Assembly: GCA_022376515.1 (NCBI GenBank)
Contig: WTXI01000522.1
Location: forward strand, 1-19,284
Source: Lactifluus volemus
Lineage: Eukaryota; Basidiomycota; Agaricomycetes; Russulales; Russulaceae
Direction: 5' to 3'
Length of the DNA stretch: 19,284 nt
Each line of letters starts with the position of its first letter. Position 1 is the stretch's first letter. Positions 10,336-19,284 of the stretch are shown here, piece after piece. The notes below the pieces were generated by a model. It had not been told where the DNA came from, did no database searches, and worked only from the letters and a program-made list of their open reading frames with translations. The translations under genes and the position numbers were made by a program.

Positions 10336-13300
10336 ATGGATTCCTCGCCTGTGACTCGGAATACTAGTACGGGACCTAGGATTACAGGTAATTCGGGCCT
10401 GCATCACACCGCTTCATCTCAAGCTGAGATTTCTTCTCACCGCTTGCCCCGATAGACGATAAGGGAACTTCAAATTCATCAACGCAAACCCCCAATGGTA
10501 TGTTGCTCAAACCTCTTACGCAGAAGCTTTCAGGCCCGCTGACCTTGCACTCCTCAATAAAGATAACACCGACCGCCACGCTGCCACGTCTCGTCACGCC
10601 AGTGAGTCCCGTAATGTTCCAAATTTTGTGACTCGGTATGCAATGCACAACGTGGGTAATGTAGGAGATGCTGGTGATAAGGGTAAACGCAGCGGCCAAG
10701 CTCGTGAACCTTTCCCGCTAGATTTGGTCGATGCGATAAATGGCATGCATCGTCTCCTCGACCTCATTAGTGAGACTGGGAGCAACGGCTGTGGTGAGGA
10801 ATTCTAAGCTTGCAGTTGTATGCGCAGGGGCTGACCTTGTACATTGCAGTTGATAAGGTCATTATCGCACAAGACTCTCTCAAACACTTTATCAATGCAA
10901 TGTCCCCCGGGGCATACACATCAATCACTAAAGTCGATTTCAAAACGTTGGATCGACTCATGATTAAACCTCTGGGCGTATATGGATCTAAGGTTGGGAT
11001 AGTGCGCCTCTTGCGTTCCATCAATATAGTCAGCGAGGACCTGTGAGTGAGCCCTCTGTTCCTAAGTACTATTCGGTAGATAATTGTGGTTCTACTTTAG
11101 TGCCCGCCTACTACTTTCTCCAACTGAAGTTGGTGGTTCGAGGCCCACCCTTTCGTCCGGTCTATATATTGTTGCAGGCGGACCAGTGGGTCCTTCAGAG
11201 GAACGTCACTATGTCATATACTGGCCCGAGGATTCAACGTGGGATGATTCGGCGGCTTCCTCTGTGTCTCGCAACAGAGTGACATTTATGAGGTGAGCAA
11301 CTGCCGAATTTCCTATTATCTTCTTCATATTTTTGAAACAGGTATCTCACCAAAATATGTGACCAAGTAGTCGCAATCTTATCTTCCAAGCATTCGGCTT
11401 CTATTGTCTGGGACGACAAGGACAATGATAGCTCCGACACTGAATCTGTGGAGACGGGTGACCCAGACAGACTAGTCACCTTTGTTGTTGAAAAGACGGA
11501 TGATCAAGAAGACGGCGCAAAGTTACGACCCGGTTTTCAGGTATATATAGCGTCCGTTGAAGTTGAATTCACTTCTAATTCATCGAAGATGAAATCTCGC
11601 GACATCTCGAGCTATGAGATTCCTGCGGAGTGTTCTCCGGATGTGGATCCATCGATATTTATTCCTCGTCTTCTGCACGGGGAAACCACCCAAGCGTTTT
11701 CTACCGTGACTTATATCCCTCGTCGCATTCTATGGAAAGAGTTCGACCACCGCCCTATCAGTAGGATGCTTCTAGAACAGATGTTGTAGGTATTCTGGAT
11801 TTCTTCTAGGCGTGGCACTCATGGCTTTGATAGAAGTGAAAACGCGCTAGTTCTATCAGAGAGTCTCGATGAGAAGGCTGTTAAGATCTTGGTCGACGTG
11901 GCCCTTTCGAAACGTTTTCCAGAACAATGCTCCAAGTTGAATGCTGTGAGAAGGGATATTCGTGAAGACTCTCATAAAGAAATGAAAAGGAAACAAAGAT
12001 TATTCTGTCAAGGACTTCAGGATGAAGAACGTGCTTTGTGGAGCACCCTCCGAGAGTCTGTTGTTAACGACGTGGTGAAACTCTTTCCGTAGGTCATTCA
12101 AGGCTCTTCCAGGTCCAAAGCGCTAACGCACATTTTCTTGTCATAGCACAATAGTGCCTGCTTCCCTTTCGTCTCATGTACCCGCCAATGGGATTTCTAG
12201 CACGAGTCAACATGTCACAGGTGAGCTTGTCTCCATACGGTTTACACACCACTGTTTTTCTGAGACCGAACGCCAGTCGAGGGTCTCCGTCATCTGTACC
12301 CTGATTTCGATGACATCTATCGGCAGTGTGTTAAGAACGCAAAGTTTGAGAGTATAAAGGGGCACGAATACCGGTCTTTGAAGGAGCGTCTGGTCACCTT
12401 GCTTCGCTTGCTCGGTAGACATCAAAATCTGGGCTCTGAAAAGCGCACGGAGCTCATCCAAGTGCTCATTTCTGAACATAGTCCTCTCCACGCAATGCAA
12501 GCAATGACCCAAGAATCTGGCCTTTTTTCCGGGTTAAAGGACACAGACGAGGAGTCCCTGAAAAGGGAAATGAAAAAGATGGGAAATACCGTCTCTGACC
12601 CGAATTTTCTTCTCGAACTGAAGGGAGTCGATGACGGAGATTTACAATCCCCAATCAAGGGGGCTGTGGCTCTTGCTTGTACCCAGCTCTCATCCTCAAT
12701 TGACGCGGCGGTGACCAAGATGACCCATGCCGTATTGCAGATGCAGCAGGACTCCTGCAAATCATCTATACAGCTCGAGTTCGAGACTGAAGAAAGGAGA
12801 CTGTTGGAAGATGTGCTCGTGGCATTCATTCGCGAAATTAATGCCGGTTCAGCTGGATGTAGAACTTCGTGAGTTTGGAGATCTTGTCAGGGGTTAAGAC
12901 TGACCCCCCGTTCTTAGAGCTGTTCACCTTAACGGCCTTGAACAATGTAGCAATGCCTACCGAGGTACGTCTATCTAGGTTGTTGACCCAGCGATCTCCC
13001 CAAACTAATGTTTGCGGGACGTGCTATCAAGAATACAAACTTATCGGTGGCAGAGAAATGCCCGAAGAACCAAAACTCCAATTTCAAGTCCACATGGTAG
13101 ACTTGACGAGTGACGACAAGCACATCATGCAGTTGAATTCAAAACACATCCCGAAGCCTACCACAAGTGACCGGCGCTCACCAGTATTTCACCTACCTAT
13201 TGGTCCTCGCATCGTGTATGAATCTAAGTTGCTGAGCTTGCTTCTTCTCTCACCTTAAGCCACTCTTTCAGCTTCTCTCAGCTTCTTGAGAATGAGAGGT

Positions 13301-14654
13301 TTCTCCTTATTCTCGCTCATCGAAACAAGTACTCCATTTACCTCGAGCGCATGTCCGAGATGGATGCAGCTCTGCGGAGAGGCAAAACCACCAAAACGCT
13401 TCATCGGAATAAGGTGGGCGAAGATGTTCTGTTCGCCTTTGACGAGGAGAAGAGGTTGTTATCTGTATGTAGTTCATCCATGGTAAGTACGTCATCTGCG
13501 GTTCAAAACAAAGACCATGGTTACTATTCCCAACAAGCTACAGCTATACGCATTTGTTTTCGACGCAACGTTCAGGACTCTTCAAGCGCAAGGGACTCCT
13601 ATTAGTCTATCCCAATGGTATGGACAAGCGGGGGTCTCCATTTTGCATATGGCCCCAGTATGTGGAGATGAGGTGGTGTTGGTAGATTCCACAATGCAAG
13701 CTCGCGTCTTTTCCTTTGTCACAATGCAATTCAGGTCGGCATTAGTCTTTCATCTTCTGATGAGACTGGATTGTGCAATAATCGCTGACGCGTGGTACCA
13801 GACCAGCTTCACTACACCTCCAATCTATCCCCAGCGCTATATATTCATTTCCTGATGGGTCTTGTCTCCTTTGTTTGCATGATCAGGCTTCACAACCATC
13901 TTTGGCTGTATATCATTGGGAGACTTTTGGCTCCACGGACGGGATTTCGTTAGACGTCCCCAAGTTTCCTCTCAAGGGCGCTGTCTTGACGTCAATGGTC
14001 AGCCGAGGATGCGTCTTTCTTCTTGGTCTTGACATCGATCGGCAATGCATGAAGTCCGTAGCCATCGATATCACAAGAAGGGCTACAGACTTCGTTTTTA
14101 AACAGAAGGGCAGCTCGTCTACGTCGGACAACTTGAACGCCCACACTCTGCACAACAGCATAATCGACTGTCACAAAGAGGTCTGGACCCGCTTCCCTGT
14201 TTATGCCGCTGTGAGGCGCCGTACTATTACGTCCTTGAGCGAGCGCCAACAGAAGAGTCTCACGTTCATTACCGAGATTCCCACGCCACTCTTCGTGCCA
14301 TATTTCTCAGAGCTCATCCGGGCCTTCGAAAGGGAGGCGAAGAAGCCTACTGGTGACGAACTTCGCCGTATTGAAGTATCTGCCGCAAATTTCGAAACTT
14401 TCCGGGACAAAGTAGTTTTCGACCCAAACTGGAATGTATCCCGCTACCGTGTTGGGGAGTGGCTTGTCGATCTGCTCTGCCTCATTCCGATCCATATCGC
14501 CGTTTGTCGTGAAAACCGGTTCATTCCCTTGGCGAATGGAGTTTTCTCTGCGGACTTGGAGAGGTCACTACTTGGTGCAGAGGTCAACAGGATAGTGGAT
14601 AAATTGTCGTTCGGTTGGTATGAATCGATTTTCCAGTCGTATATGGCCCTCAAG
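10336..14654 (+). other. GTPase gene, 5' half exon map (N-terminal region)
   Basis: Proposed exons: 10336-10387, 10464-10793, 10850-11042, 11101-11292, 11342-11785, 11834-12088, 12147-12220, 12277-12812, 12853-12868, 12918-13213, 13282-13464, 13514-13734, 13802-14654. Codon phase agrees across every junction. The least certain are 10388-10463 (an alternative uses TAG at 10455 with a further intron), 11786-11833 (the frame has TAG at 11786-11788, so an intron is needed; acceptors at 11833 or 11836) and 12813-12852 (only 40 nt). The product has an acidic DDKDNDSSDTESVE patch and charged helical stretches such as EMKRKQ and LKREMKKMG. It then has a strand-rich part (LQLYAFVFDATF, YSFPDGSCLL) just before the G domain. 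I recognise no named domain in this half. Confidence 0.6.
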
Positions 14655-17600
14655 GTATGATTGCCATCGCAGGAAATTTTCCCAGTACTGATGTTGTTCT
14701 ACGTAGCCCGTGAAGGTTGTTTCGTCGATGGGCCAGCAATCCGTGGGAAAAAGCTTTGCCCTGAACCATCTCGTGGATACATCATTTGCAGGGAGCGCCA
14801 TGCGGACGACAGGTATTTTTCCTTCCCCTTTACATCATATGAGACTGGGCTGACGTGTACAGAGGGGGTATGGATGTCCGTGACACCCACAGACAAAGAA
14901 CTCATCGTCGCACTCGACTTCGAAGGTTGGACAAGCCGCTCGTTGCTCTGCCCCCAGCTGATTCCCATGGAATTGTAATTGTCAGGCGTCGACAGCATCG
15001 AAAGGTCTCCTCAAGAGGATACATTTCTTGTCCTATTCAATACTGCAATATCTAACCTCGTATGTCTGCCGTGTTCTCACCAGGATCGCCTCTGAGATTT
15101 AATAGGTCCTTTTCCGAAACAATTTCGCGTTCAGTCGCGATATAAGCGGTCTTTTCCAATCATTTCAATCCAGTGCATTCGTCCTGGATCCAGCAGCAAA
15201 CCCTTCTCTCTTTCAATCTACCCTCGCTATCATCATCAAAGTTAGTAATCTATGACCACGGCGAATACCTATATAAACTTGCTCCCAGGACGTCGTGGAA
15301 TCAGACAAGGCGGAGATCACCCGCGAGTAAGACTTCACTGGTTTGGCTGTAGCTCCTAGATGACGCGCGCTTCGTAGATTCTCTCTGAAGTTCCAGAAAA
15401 TTGTGCAGCAAGAGAAGGATGCGAATTTTATTTCACGCCTTCATGCCGGGAAGTTAGACATCATAGCGTGGCCAGTGATCGAATCGAAGGAGTTTTACAA
15501 GCAGTTCGCGACTTTGAAGAGGCGGCTTGACCTACAGAAGATCACTCACCCTACTGCGGGCGAGTTTCTTCATACGATTAAGACCCTTATGGCAAAGATT
15601 AAAGTATGCCATTTACGCAATCAACGCCGTCACCTCTAATTACTCATCATAGGCCAATGACTGGGGATCGCTTTCTCGTCAGTTGTCTATGTTTCCCGTT
15701 GTCACTGCGATCTGATCTCAAAGCAGAAACCATGGCCGAGCACCGTGTAAAATCACTCTCCGCTCTCCTGCCGACTGCGCTTGCTACAGGATTCTCGGAA
15801 GTTGGAGAAGATATCGAGCCCCTGAAGGTTCGTAGCATATTAATTTGAATCACGAAGAGATTTAATGACTGACTAGATGTTTAGGACTTTAACACTGAGC
15901 TCACGATCGAATGTGGTGACACCGATGCACGCTTTGCTGTCTCAGAGCATGAACAATTTTCGCCCGCCGATGTCGAAATACATCTTACCGCTCTTATGGC
16001 GATTTCGAGCCCTAACATGGCACGACAATCCATTCCCGATGCTGAGTGGATGGCAGAGCTGGCATCACGCTTCAGTGGATTGATTGACTTGCGTGTGACC
16101 CACGTCCGAACCTGGTTGGATTGTAATTTGGAGAGATTTAAAGGCGACAACGCATCGATATGGGATTTACGTCGAAGATTTGACAGTATGGTCATCCAGA
16201 TGAAGGCAAATATCCAGCTATGCGGCGCCCAATGCATATCGTGCTGTCTCTTCTGTATTCGCAGTCGGCTTCACGAGGGCAACCATAGTTGCAAGAGCGA
16301 TCACCGGTGCGCGCATAGATGCGAATTCTGCGAAGATGATCCCAAGCCTTGCAGTGCGCCGTATGTTTAATCTTGTCTTTATTAGTCACCGTCACTGAAG
16401 CGAGAGTAGTGCCGGACATCCTGGGAAGCATATGTATGTAGGAAAACTAGTCAGATAACATGACTTTCTCATTAGTGAGCAGATGCGTCGTCAACGCTCA
16501 TCTTTGCGGCGAACCATGCAAATTGTCTGGCAAGCTAGGTTGCTTGGAAGATTGTACGAAAGTGAGCGGACAACGTCTCTCCTTAATTTATATAAGCTCA
16601 CGTGTCTTTAGGTGTTGGGACACAGTGGAGATGATCACATGTGCTCCGCGCTTGTACATATGTGTGGTGAAGTATGAACGTATCTCAGAATTTGGGAAGT
16701 ATAACGTTAACATCCTGCGGAATGGCTAGCCCTGTGCACTCCAAGGCCTTAAGCAACAGGACGGGAAGATCTATTCATGTCCGGAAAGGTGTAGTGTTCC
16801 TAGGTAGGTCTATCTTCCTGCTTTCCTCCGTGTTCTAATAACCGGCATCTACCGTGACGCAGTGAGCAAGGCCATTGGATTCATTCCTGTGATGTGAGGT
16901 TCTGCCCTATGGTGTGTGAACTCTGCAAATGGCCTTGTGGCCAGCCGCACCTCCATGGGCTTACTCAAGGCGCAAATCACCTGTGTGGGTTAGTTATTCT
17001 CCTGGTCTATGAGACCATTTCTGGAGTTAAATCATGGCGAACAGAGACCCACATCCATGCCCTGCACTGTGTTCGGCCCAAGGAATCTGTGAAATTGATA
17101 CGGCGCCACACTCTGTCGCTGCCACCTTTACCGGGAAGCACGAGACCTTCCAGTACACGAAGGTAGTTATGGTGCTAGCTCTCGGAGATGATCTCTAAAG
17201 CATCATATTTGTATTTTAGTATACACAGGGTTTGTTCCGATTTTAAAAGGCATGAGGTTATTCTGACTTTGAGACAGTTGCAAAACGGCTTCAATGTGTC
17301 CAGATGATTCCGGGCAGGGCAAAATATCCCATGAGGGGTCACACAGTCACAGCACAGAAAAGCAACCCTTCCATTTCTGTGAAGCTCGGTGTGCTCTTTC
17401 TCAGTATGGTGGTAACGAAATGCTAACATGACGTAACAACTGTGGCCACTTCTGTACTTTTCTTCTCGGTAGGCAGGCTTGATTGTAGCAACATACCCAG
17501 GCTCAATTCTGGACATTCTAAGGTCATACTCAAGAGCATGATACAAGCCATGGGTCTATGGCGCAAACGTGCTGGGCCGTTGATGGACCAGACGGAACAT

Positions 17601-19284
17601 CTCTCGAATTGGGAGGTCGCAAGTTCTCTTCCGATGATGATGGAGCACCGATGATGTGCAACCTTGTTTGCTCGTCGATGGGCAGACACGTGCACGTTGA
17701 TTATTGCGGTACAGTAGATGGTAGTCCTTGCGATGGTCTAGAAATCCAACACAACACCGCACGCATGCTTCCAAACCCGGAAAAAGCTAAAGATTATATT
17801 ACTCATCGCCTATACTGGCGTAGGATAGGTGTGTCAAACGTGCCTGGTGCCATTTCATATCAACTAGGCTGACGTGCGTTAACTTAGGCTTCAAAGGTAC
17901 GAGGACATTTTCTCCCTCGAAATAAGTGCTGAGGTTGTTAATAGACCCCTACACCCGTGATGAACAGAATGAGTTTGCGAAATGGTATGTCAGCCGCTTT
18001 GACTATAGACCGACCACTAATATGTCGTAATAGCGACGCCATGTGCCCAGGTATGCTGATCGACCACAAACCTTTCACGACTAACGTCGCATAATTTCAG
18101 GGCCTGAGCATTCGATAATCACAGCTAGGACGGGTCAACCATCATATTGCACGTTACCCATGTTCCATCCCCCTAGGAACCCCAGTGTTCCTGTGAATGT
18201 CCTTGGATATGTCTCTAACGATGGTCATTTATTCGGATGCAATAACCCTGCAGTGATCAGCAAGCATACCATGTGTAAGACCTTCGAGTTTCACCGCTAA
18301 GATCGCTAATATCCTGAAAATCTGCAGGATATTCGTCATAGACAAGTTAAGCGCATATCATGAGATGTGTGTACTACGTCTCATCTTTATATTAGGTCAG
18401 GCTCGATGTCTGGTCGTGACTGTCGACCGCTGGATAACGCACCACAAACAAACCAAATCCGGAAATACTTTAACAACCGGCTGGGAGCAGTTTATTCAGC
18501 TCTATACAGTTTCTGGTCTGCCCGCCATGTCGCTACTACGGCACGCCGACAGACCGTTGGTGCGCTGCACGATGCATACAGCGTCATTCTTTTCAATCAC
18601 GCGTCTACGCGCGTCATTACTAACGACTTGACGAGCTCTCCGGATGAACTTCTTGGTGTTCTGCTAGCCACTTCTATGGGTGGTGGTACGAACTTTTCGC
18701 TGGCTCTTCGGGAGGGTCAAGCTGTCATGGAACGATACTGGAGCGCAGAAAGGCACGCAATTTGGATTCGAATCTCCGTTTATGTACAGCTTTATCTTAC
18801 GGTTACGGTAACCCAGGGCACCGGTCATGATCTTCCTTTCTGATGGGGAGTCTTCAGTACCGAGCTCAGCGATCCAAAACCTTTGTCGGTGTGCTGTTCA
18901 GCTTGGGTAGGTCTTTTATTAATTAAACCATGCATGCGGAATTAATCGTTCATTATGTGGTGTAGAAAACCGTTATCTTTTCATTCCGTTTCCTTTGGGC
19001 CAGATTCTGCTTCTTCTCTCCGCCGGATGGCCAAACTCGCCCTGGAAATACAGAACAATGCGCCCCATGATCCTCTGAGATCCGCAACAAAGTCCATTCC
19101 CTCGACTTTCTCCACCGCTCTGGATACGGTGAGAAAAACCAAAATCTATTTCACCCCTGGTGTGATTAAGGAAATCTCACCCGCGTTTGACACTACCTAG
19201 GTGCAACTGGCGGCGACATTCTTGGGAATCGCGGAGTCATTGAGAAAACCTCGGGGTTCCCTCATGCATCGGTCATCGGATTGA
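10336..19284 (+). CDS. Giant GTPase with Cys/His cluster and C-terminal VWA domain
   Basis: About 40 exons and roughly 2,260 residues. The ATG at 10336 (context CTCCCCATGG) is the first in-frame start that splices into the body; the stop is TGA at 19282-19284. Parts in order: a long N-terminal region without a recognised domain, partly acidic (about 1-1215); a GB1/RHD3-like G domain with GQQSVGKS (about 1224-1231), a TTEGVW switch, DFEG (about 1269-1272) and IIIKD; a helical segment; a Cys/His-rich region (about 1580-1990); a VWA domain with DKSGSMS, GGGTN and LSDGE. The G domain resembles guanylate-binding proteins, atlastins and VLIG GTPases, which self-assemble on GTP hydrolysis at membranes. 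I recall similar uncharacterised proteins in Agaricomycetes but cannot verify this. Two points near 17312 and 17432 do not splice cleanly, so the gene may be damaged there or the assembly wrong. Function unknown. Confidence 0.75.
14707..15652 (+). other. GB1/RHD3-like GTPase domain
   Basis: The P-loop GQQSVGKSFALN is encoded at 14731-14766, with the 'SVGKS-x-LLN'-type extension usual in guanylate-binding proteins and atlastins. TTEGVWMS across the 14813-14862 intron supplies the switch threonine and the G-x-W feature of this class. LDFEG ends exon 14863-14925 and gives the DxxG motif. IIIKD spans the 15241-15288 intron where GBP/atlastin proteins have an R/K-D guanine-recognition pair. The LFNTAISNLVLFRNN stretch after DFEG resembles the conserved post-switch helix. 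All catalytic motifs look intact, so GTP binding is expected. Mechanism and membrane attachment are not shown; no transmembrane hairpin of the atlastin type was seen. Confidence 0.75.
17220..17229 (+). other. 10-nt micro-exon
   Basis: Between TTTTAG and GTTTGT lie ten bases that encode YTQ plus the first base of a Val codon. They connect FQYTK (ending 17162) with VAKRLQC (from 17278) in phase. Skipping it would change the frame. The resulting YTKYTQVAKRL matches my memory of related fungal proteins, which is the main support. Confidence 0.6.
17888..17896 (+). other. 9-nt micro-exon
   Basis: Nine bases between AACTTAG and GTACGA encode the end of a Gly codon, Phe, Lys and the first base of Asp. 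They give RRIGFKDPYTRDEQ when joined to exons ending 17828 and starting 17945. Both flanking introns (59 and 48 nt) have good donors and TAG acceptors. As it is a multiple of three, skipping would keep frame and remove three residues. Confidence 0.6.
18328..19128 (+). other. C-terminal VWA domain with intact MIDAS
   Basis: Splicing 18328-18345 to 18396 joins MIFVID to KSGSMSG and produces the DxSxS metal-ion-dependent adhesion site. GGGTN at about 18670-18690 gives the MIDAS threonine, and IFLSDGE at about 18824-18850 gives the later aspartate. A SFHSVSFGPD strand and an LRRMAKLALE helix follow, as expected for the alternating fold. With all metal ligands present, the domain should bind a divalent ion and an acidic partner. 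One intron inside it (18753-18816) needs a GC donor. Confidence 0.8.

Larger units (their letters stand above)
16221..18050 (+). other. Cys/His-rich, probably zinc-binding region
   Basis: From residue about 1580 the protein is dense in paired Cys and His: CGAQCISCCLFC, HEGNHSCKSDHRCAHRCEFC, then HLCGEPC and HMCGEPC, CPERC, CDVRFCPMVCELCKWPCGQPHLH, HPCPALC, HFCEARC, and later CDAMCPGPEH. Spacing is mixed, with recurring C-x3-C and H-x-C steps, somewhat like NF-X1 fingers but not a clean match. The likely role is structural zinc binding or protein contact between the G domain and the VWA domain. The part near 17312-17432 is where the frame problems lie. Confidence 0.6.
14655..19284 (+). other. 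GTPase gene, 3' half exon map
   Basis: Proposed exons: 14707-14812, 14863-14925, 14986-15059, 15106-15240, 15289-15326, 15378-15603, 15653-15677, 15727-15827, 15885-16360, 16410-16433, 16483-16561, 16612-16671, 16730-16803, 16863-16988, 17045-17162, 17220-17229, 17278-about 17386, about 17433-17468, 17523-17828, 17888-17896, 17945-17984, 18034-18050, 18101-18272, 18328-18345, 18396-18752, 18817-18906, 18966-19128, 19201-19284. Phases agree everywhere except within 17278-17468. Introns are 46-72 nt; most are GT-AG, one appears to be GC-AG (18753-18816). Confidence 0.65.

Noticed and set aside
10456..10628. Alternative second exon starting after TAG at 10455 (DDKGTSNSS...)
   Set aside because: This frame ends at a stop near 10628 unless a further AAAG-ending intron (10507-10571) is assumed. 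It remains possible, but the single-exon reading from 10464 is simpler.
10382..10699. Minus-strand ORF of 105 codons overlapping the GTPase 5' end
   Set aside because: It is antisense to exons 1-2 of the GTPase gene and has no domain.
11786..11809. A 24-nt intron GTAGGT...TTCTAG in the GTPase gene
   Set aside because: It is too short for a spliceosomal intron. Using the same donor with TAG at 11831-11833 gives 48 nt and the same phase.
12965..12991. A 27-nt intron GTACGT...CCCAG
   Set aside because: It is too short, and the segment is open in frame, so it is kept as exon.

Overview
The window looks like nuclear DNA of a filamentous basidiomycete, probably an Agaricomycete. Genes are cut by many short introns (mostly 46-76 nt) with GTRNGT-type donors and CTNAC/CTAAT-like branch sites. 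The protein types also fit: a C2-NACHT-WD40 NLR, an F-box/leucine-rich protein, and a very large GTPase with a VWA domain. No bacterial operon, CRISPR array, tRNA, rRNA or transposase was seen. All exon maps here are my own manual splicing, checked by codon phase; no alignment or RNA evidence was available.

Layout: (1) 1-287 (+), the 3' end of a ribosomal protein eL14 gene, cut by the window edge. (2) 832-2477 (+), an F-box protein gene in three exons, with a likely 5'UTR intron and two places where the reading frame does not join. (3) 2970-8668 (-), a complete NLR-type gene in ten exons with consistent phases, coding for about 1,727 residues: variable N-terminus, C2-like domain, helical linker, NACHT, about 14 WD40 repeats and a C-terminal tail. 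(4) 8669-10335, an intergenic region between two divergent genes, with no convincing gene. (5) 10336-19284 (+), a gene of about 40 exons coding for roughly 2,260 residues: long N-terminal region, GB1/RHD3-like (GBP/atlastin/VLIG-type) GTPase domain, a long Cys/His cluster and a C-terminal VWA domain with an intact metal site. Its stop codon is the last triplet of the window.

The most interesting feature is the head-to-head pair: an intact NLR and a giant GBP-like GTPase-VWA protein. Both are of types linked to innate immunity or self/non-self recognition elsewhere. A joint role is inference only.

The F-box gene and the giant GTPase gene each show local frame or splice defects (near 1378-1463, 2000, 17312 and 17432), whereas the NLR splices cleanly. 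These defects could be recent decay or single-base errors in the assembly; the sequence alone cannot decide.
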